Origin: Oehlia diaphana
Taxonomy: Eukaryota; Glomeromycota; Glomeromycetes; Glomerales; Glomeraceae
Assembly (NCBI GenBank): GCA_003833135.1
Contig: QZLH01000868.1
Coordinates: forward strand, 2,947 to 32,335
Reading direction: 5' to 3'
DNA length: 29,389 nucleotides
Part shown: one piece after another, positions 1 through 7,538 of the stretch
How positions within the stretch are numbered: position 1 is the first letter of the stretch
How the letters are laid out: every line of letters starts with the position of its first letter
Program-made: the position numbers and the translations under genes
The notes under the pieces: generated by a model
Databases searched by the model: none
The model's input: only the letters and a program-made list of their open reading frames with translations
Told to the model about the DNA's origin: nothing

Positions 1-6
1 TAAAAG

Positions 7-47
<41 letters not shown>

Positions 48-66
48 TAAAAAAAAAAAAAAGACC

Positions 67-103
<37 letters not shown>

Positions 104-118
104 ATAAATAAATTTTTA
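1..118. repeat. Poly-A low-complexity tract at the left edge
   Basis: Two long A runs are broken only by a few T, G and C bases and lie immediately upstream of the first gene. Homopolymers of this kind recur through the window, so their exact lengths in the assembly are unreliable. No promoter element can be read out of the tract itself. Confidence 0.9.
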
Positions 119-154
119 ACAAAAAATCATCGTCTCATAACAAACTAATAAAGA

Positions 155-1576
155 ATGAATACTGGAATATTTTACAATTCATTATCAATAGATTTTAATA
201 AATTATTAATTACATGTGACGATTATAATGTTATAATAAAAGTTGGTAATAAAGATGATTATATGAAATTTCAAGCTCATAGTTGTATATTAAGGGCAAG
301 GTCACCTTATTTTCATTCCGCATTATCAACCGGTTGGGTAAAACGTAATGAAGAAGGAATGATATTATTTGAAAAATCAAATATTGAACCAAAAATATTT
401 GAATGTATATTAAAATATATTTATAGTGGAATTATTAAATTAGATGATTATGATTCAATGTTTATAGTAAATTTAATTATTGCTTCAGATGAATTAATAT
501 TAACAGAATTATGTGATTATGCACAAGAATATTTATTAGAAAATCGAGATGATTGGTTATCATCTAATCCTATAGAAATATTAAATAATTCGACAGTATT
601 ATATTTAGATAGTTGTAAAAAATTACTTAATTATTGTTTAGAAATAATTTGTGATGATTTACAAAATTATGATAAAAATATTAATGAACAAATATTAATT
701 GAAATATTAAAAAGAGATGAAATACAATTAGATGAAATGTCATTATGGAATTATATTATTAATTGGGGAATTAAACAAATTAATAATTCAAGACTTTTGA
801 ATTATGATGATAATTTTTTAACTTTTAAAAAAGCTTATGAATGGTTTGAAAATGATTTTATAGATTTAGAAAACGTTTTAGAAAATTGTGTTCCATTAAT
901 AAGAACTGATCTAATTTATTGTAGAGAATTACCTATTGAATTACGACCTTTTGAACGAATACTCATAAAAAATAATTGTCTTAGTAATAATAGTTCGATT
1001 TCAAGGGTACCATTAATTGATCCAATAAATTCAGTTATAATTAAATGGAAACATGCAGCTTTAATATCAAAATGGATAGATAGACAAGATAATATGAAAC
1101 GGTTATGTCGTAAAGAATCTTATAACTTTCGATTATTATTGAGAGGAACAAGAGATGGTTTTACATCACAAAAATTTCATGAATTATGTGATTATAAAGG
1201 TGCTACTATTGTTTTAATGAAAGTTGCAAATACAAAACAAATTGTTGGTGGCTATAATCCTGTTGTATGGCAAAGTGGATTTTTTGGTAAATGGATTAAA
1301 ACTTCTAATAGTTTTATATTTAATTTTGGTGATGGTACGGATTTAAATCAAGCTATATTAAGTAGAATACATCAAGATCATTATAGTATGGCTTTATTTT
1401 GTGCTGATGTACGTGGTCCTTCTTTTGGTTGTAATGATTTATGGATGCCTAACTTTAGTAATTTATCTTTAAGATGTACTAGTAGACATACTTATTATGA
1501 GAATAAAATTCTTGATACAACAAAATTTGATGTGGAAGAATATGAAGTATTTCAAGTCATTAATAATAAGAATTAG
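155..1576 (+). CDS. BTB/POZ-BACK-TLDc domain protein
   Basis: Single-exon 473-aa protein. Residues about 14-118 form a BTB/POZ domain, recognisable from the FQAHSCILRARSPYF core at 39-53 and the following IYSG segment. Residues about 125-240 fit a BACK-like helical linker. Residues about 300-470 form a TLDc domain with the expected FRLLLRG (325-331), GGYNPVVW (from 365), FNFGDGTD and GPSFGCNDLW (from 421) motifs. In known families BTB-BACK proteins act as Cul3 ubiquitin-ligase adaptors. TLDc proteins (Oxr1, Rtc5, mEAK7) bind the V-ATPase or protect against oxidative stress. The fused form is greatly expanded in Rhizophagus and relatives. All blocks are in order with no stop, so the gene appears intact. 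The ATG follows an A-rich leader, and the next in-frame methionine would cut into the BTB core. A cytosolic adaptor role is inferred; the partner is unknown. Confidence 0.93.
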   Translation: MNTGIFYNSLSIDFNKLLITCDDYNVIIKVGNKDDYMKFQAHSCILRARSPYFHSALSTGWVKRNEEGMILFEKSNIEPKIFECILKYIYSGIIKLDDYDSMFIVNLIIASDELILTELCDYAQEYLLENRDDWLSSNPIEILNNSTVLYLDSCKKLLNYCLEIICDDLQNYDKNINEQILIEILKRDEIQLDEMSLWNYIINWGIKQINNSRLLNYDDNFLTFKKAYEWFENDFIDLENVLENCVPLIRTDLIYCRELPIELRPFERILIKNNCLSNNSSISRVPLIDPINSVIIKWKHAALISKWIDRQDNMKRLCRKESYNFRLLLRGTRDGFTSQKFHELCDYKGATIVLMKVANTKQIVGGYNPVVWQSGFFGKWIKTSNSFIFNFGDGTDLNQAILSRIHQDHYSMALFCADVRGPSFGCNDLWMPNFSNLSLRCTSRHTYYENKILDTTKFDVEEYEVFQVINNKN

Positions 1577-2836
1577 AGTGATGATGAAGTATTATTTATT
1601 AAAAACATAGATATTTATTTTTATTTTGGAATTGGTCTTATTTTTATATAAATTATTAAATAAAAAAATATATTTTATCAATTGTGGTGTAAGTGCAAAT
1701 TGTGACAAGTGTTTTCAGACGTATAAATATTAGTACAGGTATCGTGCATAGCTTATAGCGAAAATGAATAATTAAATGCAGTGGAAATACTATTTATAAT
1801 CGATTTATTCCCCTTCTTAGGGAATGTCCAGAAAAAGATCAATCCTCATCACCAAGGCTTGACCCGCCCTATTTATTAAATGACGTCCCCCTTATAAATT
1901 TGAAGTTTTAAAAAGTAATAAAATTAAAAAATTACAATTACACAATTATAATCATAAAAAGTTTTAACATATAGACCTATCTATTCTTGATAATTATAAT
2001 TTCTTTTTAAATTACCATTTTTATAGATCAAACCGTTATAGCTAAACTCTTAAATGAGAACGAACCCCTTGAAAATAATAAGATATAATATTGGCAAAGC
2101 AATTATGGGTAACATCTTCTCTTTTCATATTTTTTTCTCTATACATTCATAATAACTGTTAATAATTTTTAAGGACACAAGAAAACTAACCTAAAAATGC
2201 TCTTTAAAAGTTATCGATAAGTAATAAACTATTATGAATAAACATTGTTTTAATATAATACTAAAATATGCCAAGTACTCGTCGTAACCACATAGCAAGA
2301 TATGAACGTACCAATCAGAAAAAAATATCACCACAGAACGCTTGTACCATACGTCCATATCATTAATTAATAATATTATCAACTGACGCACGTCAAGTTT
2401 TGGACTGTTTTATTACATCTGGCGCTCACAATAAATTTTTGTAATACGTATGGCTAGAGATGGGCATCATGCGCATGATACCATACAGTGCATACTTCAA
2501 TTACTTTATGTACGTGCATAACTGCGCATCAAAATGCACGAAAAACATTAAAACAATAATGTAGTTAAAATAAACTTTTCGTGTTTATTAGTTATTTAAT
2601 TATTTTACAAAATCTTTCATTTAAATTGATTATTTTAAAATTAATAAAGTTATTTTCAACAAAAATTATTATCAAATGCACTATGGTCGTATTTTAATCA
2701 AATAGAACTTGTAACTGGATAAAGTTACTTAGATCTGTACATAATCATTTAAAAAAATGTACTAAATTACATCAGCTCAAAAAAGAAGTTGTCTTGATGA
2801 CTCATATGAAAAAAGTCACTTGAATTGGTTACGGTA
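1577..2836. other. Gene-free spacer, AT-rich
   Basis: I see no supportable gene. The segment contains a perfect 14-nt palindrome, ATCATGCGCATGAT, at 2466-2479. It lies next to TAGAGATGGGCA (from about 2454), which resembles one end of a hAT-type element, but I could not find the matching other end. A 32-codon open frame starting at 2269 (+) has arginine-rich, coding-like composition but no other support. Confidence 0.6.
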
Positions 2837-2899
2837 CATTTCGTCGAAACCCATTTCGCCGAAACCATTTCGCAGAAGGGATATTTCGCCGAATGCCAT
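2837..2899. repeat. Short TTTCGCCGAA-type tandem repeat
   Basis: About four degenerate units of the form CATTTCGCCGAAAC (14-18 bp each) follow one another. The TTTCG.CGAA core is self-complementary, so each unit can form a small hairpin. The repeat sits about 90 bp left of a foldback element and may belong to a different repeat family. No coding function is apparent. Confidence 0.65.
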
Positions 2900-2986
2900 T
2901 GCAAATACAATAGTTTCATGTTTTCAGTCACATCAAATTCCAATGGCAATCTTAAGTGACACATATCTGCTATTTATCAACAACAA

Positions 2987-3282
2987 CCCTATAAAAAAAG
3001 TAGATACGTTTTTTATACTGAAAGATACATTTTGTATACTTAGAGATACGTTTAGATACGTTTAGATACGTCTAGATACGTTTTGAGATACGGAAAAATG
3101 CACAATTCCGTGTCTTGCAAGACACGTTTTGTATACGGAGACACTAAAAAAACGTATCAAGTGAGATACGGAATTGTGCATTTTTCCGTATCTCAAAACG
3201 TATCTAGACGTATTTAGACGTAACTCTCAGTATACAAAACGTATCTTTCAGTATAAAAAACGTATCTACTTTTTTTATAGGG
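2987..3282. mobile_element. Foldback/MITE-like element with arms of about 120 bp
   Basis: The segment is almost entirely one inverted repeat. The left arm (2987-3110) begins CCCTATAAAAAAAGTAG and the right arm (3169-3282) ends in its reverse complement. The arms differ by 10 bp because the left carries one extra AGATACGTTT unit. Subterminal AGATACG(T) motifs recur many times. The 58-bp centre contains a perfect 16-nt palindrome, GTGTCTTGCAAGACAC (3110-3125). No coding capacity is present. The flanks share at most a 2-bp AA duplication, so the superfamily is undecided. Long symmetric arms and absence of an ORF are typical of a miniature inverted-repeat transposable element. Confidence 0.8.
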
Positions 3283-3917
3283 AATTACTGTTCAGACTTT
3301 CTAGCATTTAATAACAACTTTCTTGCAAGTCATTGACACATACAATTAATATAATCTCTCAATAAATATTAGAAATATAATTTACTTAATTAGAAATCAT
3401 GTTTATTACGAAATTTATCACCTCGAACAGGAGCTTCAATAAACTCCAATTATCATTTGACTATTTTTTTCTTGAAAAAAGATTCGAAATTTAAAGTGCA
3501 TAAAGTAGATCTCGTGTACAAAATACTATTTTTTTTAAATCCATAAAAAATCTTAGGGGTTTCTTAACAGCAAACGTGCCCGGTTCAACATATTGTATCT
3601 AGCGGTATTCTTATAAAAGCGTAATATAGGAATACTTCATTTGAATAACCTTTTGTTCCAGCAATATAAGATCCTGTCACGAACGTTATGAATATTCAAA
3701 CCATACCGTCTACAGTTTAGAAATCATTACACATGTTATACTGTATATTCCTTCTATTGAGTCATCTACATTGCGAGGTGTACCAGCATTAAATAAAGTC
3801 AGAGATGCTGGGTAAAATTTTCTGACATCAGATTGTAGCTTTCATAATTCACAGTGAGACTATAGGCCTGTTCAATTATGGGTTTGAGTTGATAATAATT
3901 AGCTAATAAAATTGTGT
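3283..3917. other. Gene-free spacer between two mobile elements
   Basis: Mixed AT-rich sequence with no open frame of useful length on either strand and no RNA gene signature that I can see. It separates the foldback element from the hAT-like element. Confidence 0.6.
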
Positions 3918-3925
3918 GACCTGAT

Positions 3926-4444
3926 TAGTGATGCAGTTAGATGAATTAGCCAATTGTAGCCACAGTTACGAAAAGCCGTGTGAAACCCAATGTGCCGTTA
4001 ATGTTATTAGTGCCGTAAGTTTGACTGTGGCCAATGATGGAGTATAAATAGTCTAAATAGATAGCATAAATAGTTAAATTTTTTAAGTCACTCCGAATTA
4101 GTTATCGAACTTTAAAGTTTCCATACTGACATTAAATAACTTCTTTGATTATAAATTTCATGGAACAATAATTTTAACAGCAATGAAAGAGAAAAAGAAT
4201 GAATAATTAGAATGATATAAAATATGATATTTACATACTTTACTTTATACTTTATTTGTTTTAAAAAAATTTAAATTTTAATAAACATTATACACAAGTT
4301 ATAGTGCCTATTTACGGTACATATACCAGTTACGGCGCTTTAACGCTTTAACCAGTTCCAATACGCCGTATCTTAAAGTAAAGAGTTACAACTAGTTATA
4401 ACTCAGTTGCGATACAATGTGATCGAATTCCAACTGCATCTCTA
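3926..4444. mobile_element. hAT-like non-autonomous element (519 bp)
   Basis: The ends are imperfect terminal inverted repeats. The left end, TAGTGATGCAGTTAGA (3926-3941), matches 14 of 16 positions of the reverse complement of the right end, TCCAACTGCATCTCTA (4429-4444). The flanks are GACCTGAT (3918-3925) and GACCTGAC (4445-4452), an 8-bp target duplication with one mismatch. Eight-bp duplications and TAG-starting ends are characteristic of the hAT superfamily. The interior has no transposase frame but has short inverted pieces, such as GCCACAGT/ACTGTGGC (3959-4031) and a near-perfect 22-bp palindrome at 4383-4404. I read it as an old MITE mobilised in trans. Confidence 0.7.
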
Positions 4445-4542
4445 GACCTGACAAACTTTCCGAACAACAAAAATGGTATCATTTTGATCGCTTTTTTTAA
4501 CGTTAATATGCGCTCTCAAAAAGTTTACTATACCTTTATGGT

Positions 4543-4765
4543 AGTGTTGTCATGGGACACGGACACTGACATTGGACAGTCCCGGACCGGACAGTCCGGT
4601 CCATGTCCGTTATATTTCATGTTCTGGACATTTTGTCCGCATTAATGCCAGCCGTTTTTCTTGTTAATACCAGCCAAAAGATTTTTAAAGTTGGTTAGCA
4701 GCTTGCCTGTGTCCGCAGAGTTCGCGGACTATGGTCGCGGACATGAATTTCCCATGTACAACACT
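4543..4765. mobile_element. Short foldback element with GGAC-rich interior
   Basis: The left end AGTGTTGTCATGGGA (4543-4557) is the reverse complement of the right end TCCCATGTACAACACT (4750-4765) apart from one inserted base. The interior is much richer in G and C than its surroundings. It contains repeated GGAC/GTCC words and a perfect 9+1+9 palindrome, GGACCGGACAGTCCGGTCC (4584-4602). AGTGTTGT-type ends resemble hAT termini, but no convincing 8-bp target duplication flanks it, so the family is uncertain. Confidence 0.55.
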
Positions 4766-5919
4766 TATTGCTTATTTGCTATTTTTTTAAAAAAAAATTT
4801 TATTATACGAAAAATAAGGTGACCAATGTTAACCGTTCAATAAGCCGAATTTTGATTTTAATCACACGTTAGGATTGGATAATGAATTTTCGATCAAAAA
4901 ACCAGAACTGATAAGAATTGAATTGGATTAAAATTATTTATTGTTAGTAATTGTTATCAGAGTTTATTGGCGGAAAATACAAAATGATTATCATACGATG
5001 AACTTGATGCATGAAACTTATTGAAACTAGTGCATACTAAGGATAAAAAATAACCCATTTAAACATCACATGATCATATCAGGGGATGTGATCTATATCA
5101 TTGAAATCAATTTTACGTTTTCATTCTTTCCATATTGAATTTCTTATCATTGTCAAATGAATATTACTACTGTATTTGGTCAATTTTGAAAAAATAATAA
5201 AACTAAACCAAGGTTAGTATGAGAAAAGTTTTAAAAACAATGATATTGATAATGCACTGCTTTCTTATGATGTTATGATGCATGGCTTTTTTTGTCGATC
5301 AAAATTTCTTTCATTTCATTTTTAATAATTTATTGGGGTCATAAGAACGAAAAAATGCGAACCTTTTTTTTTTTACTCGAATCACGCTGAAACACGTAGA
5401 ATTTGTAATGCTGAATCATGGATTTATAAGCATCTATGGCGTAAAAAATTCAGATTTCAATTCATTGAAATAAGATTTTTATTTTATTTTTATCTTTAAT
5501 AAAGGAAAAATCAACAAAAAATTTAATTAGAATTTTATCAATTATAGCACTTTTTGACTGAAATTTCATATAAAATCACGAATATTTTTAGTAAATACAG
5601 TGTATCATATGTACAGTAATAAGAAATCAAGAAATCCCGCTGAAAAATCACATCCAAATCAAGCAATTTTATTATCTACTTGTTCCCTCTTCTTAGCGTT
5701 CACCCTAAATTATTCAAAAAGTTGTAAAATAGGGATACTCAGAAAAAAAAAATTTTATCCTTTAAAGGATTCCGTCGTATTACCTATAGATTTCATTAAA
5801 TCATTTTTCAAACTTTAAATTTTAAAATTTGTTAAAATATATAATTTAAATAAACGGGGTACTCCAAAAAAAAAACTATCATTTCGTTCACTTGGGAAAA
5901 AATTAACGAAATACCAAGA
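4766..5919. other. Gene-free spacer upstream of the coiled-coil membrane gene pair
   Basis: AT-rich sequence with no supported gene. A 72-codon open frame at 5600-5818 has no recognisable domain and a composition no different from the surrounding spacer. The last 60 bp before the next gene would be its leader. No clear TATA element or pyrimidine-rich initiator stands out. Confidence 0.55.
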
Positions 5920-6984
5920 ATGTTTTCAGAAAATATTGAACCGCCAAATAATGTTGAACCGCCAAATAATCTTGAACTGCCAAATAATGCTGAACTGCCA
6001 AGTAATGTTGAACCGCCAAATGATGATATTTTTCATGTTAAGGACGAATTAAAACTGATTCTTGAATATTTCAAAAATTGTAATGCTATGTCATCAGTAG
6101 TTCCTGATGTTGATGAACAAATAAATAAAATTAGAGAACAAGGAAAAGAATTTCATACTTGTTTACAAAAGTCAATTACTCAGAGTAATAAATTCGAAAA
6201 TCACGCTAATAATGCATTAAATTATTTAGAAATTCTAAACGATCCAAACTTTGACGAGAATCATGTTTCGGATATATTACAAATCCTTATCGATAATGCT
6301 GAAAACAATAAGAATGAAACTAGAGAAATAAAAGAAAAATATGAATCAATCAGAAATAATTTACAAGAAATTTATACAGAAAATTTTAAACGCAGGAATT
6401 GTGATCGGAGAGAACTTCAGAGCTTAATAGAAAGAAGAAATATTTTAGAGGAGAAATTTAAAAATTGGAAGCAGTATAACATAATCTTTTTTACTATCGG
6501 TTTTATTTCGTTTGCTCTTTTATTAGGATTAGAGTTTGCCCAGTCAAAGTCATCAATACTTCTTAAAAATATCTTAGGCTTTGGCTTTGCTGTGTTTGTT
6601 ATGATGGGAATTTCAACGCCAGTTAGCTATATATATACAAAAATATTGGAATACTATTTACAAAAGAGCGAAAGAGAAGTGAATAAATTACAACGATTGG
6701 TAGATTTAAGAAATGAAATTTCTGAGTTAAGAGAAATCAATAACAATTTGACTCCGATAATAATGCAAATGTGTACCTTCAGCAATTATTGGGATTTACA
6801 ACATAACATTTTGGAGGATCTTAACAACAATTTAGAAAATATTACTAATATTACTACTAATAATCAAGCTATAAAACGCATTATTATTAAACCTATGAAA
6901 CCAAGATGGGAAAATGCAAAAGAAAAATGTGATAATTATATTAAAACTATACGTAAAACTATAACAGATGTTAATAATGCTTGA
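5920..6984 (+). CDS. Coiled-coil protein with a central transmembrane hairpin (paralogue 1)
   Basis: 354 aa, single exon, family not recognised. In order: an acidic, Pro/Asn-rich N-terminus of five hexapeptide repeats (residues 5-34); a long charged helical/coiled-coil region (about 40-186); a hydrophobic segment at 188-207; a turn of about ten residues; a second hydrophobic segment at 217-239; and a second coiled coil to the C-terminus. Trp291 (in NYWD) and Trp330 (in PRWE) lie 39 residues apart. There is no signal peptide. Both coiled coils should face the same side of a membrane. The plan resembles that of ClyA/xenorhabdolysin-type alpha-helical membrane-inserting proteins, but it equally fits a membrane tether; the resemblance is inference. 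The next gene downstream is a diverged tandem copy with the same order. The start is the first ATG of the open frame. Confidence 0.8.
   Translation: MFSENIEPPNNVEPPNNLELPNNAELPSNVEPPNDDIFHVKDELKLILEYFKNCNAMSSVVPDVDEQINKIREQGKEFHTCLQKSITQSNKFENHANNALNYLEILNDPNFDENHVSDILQILIDNAENNKNETREIKEKYESIRNNLQEIYTENFKRRNCDRRELQSLIERRNILEEKFKNWKQYNIIFFTIGFISFALLLGLEFAQSKSSILLKNILGFGFAVFVMMGISTPVSYIYTKILEYYLQKSEREVNKLQRLVDLRNEISELREINNNLTPIIMQMCTFSNYWDLQHNILEDLNNNLENITNITTNNQAIKRIIIKPMKPRWENAKEKCDNYIKTIRKTITDVNNA
5932..6021 (+). repeat. In-frame 18-bp tandem repeat, five copies
   Basis: Five consecutive 18-bp units encode the hexapeptides NIEPPN, NVEPPN, NLELPN, NAELPS and NVEPPN at the N-terminus of the coiled-coil protein. 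Differences between units are mostly third-position or single-residue changes. The repeat creates an acidic, proline-rich, probably disordered tail ahead of the helical region. The paralogue downstream lacks it. Confidence 0.9.
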
Positions 6985-7538
6985 AATTATGAAATACGAA
7001 TATCCGCAAGAAAAATTCGAACAACGTATACAGTATGTTAAACATTAGGAAAACGGGAAATGCTAGTCGGAATTGATTAAAACATTTCTATTTTTATTTT
7101 TATTTTTATTTTTATTTTTATTTATTTTTTTATTTTTTTTTATTTTTTTTATAAATTTAAACATATTGTATATTTCATTTATATTATAAATAAACAATGA
7201 TTTATTAAAAATATTACGTTCATTTTATCACAAGTCTCGTGAATTATTGAAAAATTGAATAAAAAAAAAATATGCACGTTCTACGCCTAAACATGGATCA
7301 ACGAAAAATTTTTAGGGACTTCCTTTTTTTTAAAAAAGGGTAATAAATTACGTGATAACTGGTGTGAATTGACATTACGACCTGTGAACAATTATGTATT
7401 TAAACACGATAAAATATTTTTATTATTTCTATAGATATATATATATAATATTACTGTTGTTATATATATTTTTTATTTTTATTTATTCCTTTTTTTTTTG
7501 TCTTTTCCTCCCTCAAAATTTCTTCATTTTTTTTCGAT
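6985..7538. other. Spacer between the two paralogues, with a TTTTTA microsatellite
   Basis: At about 7086-7155 there is an ATTTTT simple repeat of roughly 6-bp period running into longer T tracts. The final 100 bp are a pyrimidine-rich leader (about 7490-7535, including CTTTTCCTCCCTC) directly before the next ATG, a common arrangement upstream of fungal start sites. A TA-rich stretch at about 7435-7450 could serve as a TATA region. No gene is seen. Confidence 0.6.

Noticed and set aside
2191..2391. 66-codon minus-strand frame
   Set aside because: Hydrophobic, no recognisable motif; an equally coding-like short frame exists on the opposite strand (from 2269), so neither is convincing.
2767..3065. 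Overlapping 65- and 81-codon frames on opposite strands
   Set aside because: They run through the TTTCGCCGAA repeat and into the foldback element, whose repetitive sequence explains the absence of stops.
3560..3620. tRNA-like GTGCCCGGTTCAACAT sequence
   Set aside because: The T-arm cannot pair properly and no acceptor or anticodon arm can be drawn; no tRNA is seen anywhere in the window.
5600..5818. 72-codon open frame upstream of the first paralogue
   Set aside because: Composition matches spacer noise, no domain is recognised and there is no leader; not enough to call a gene.
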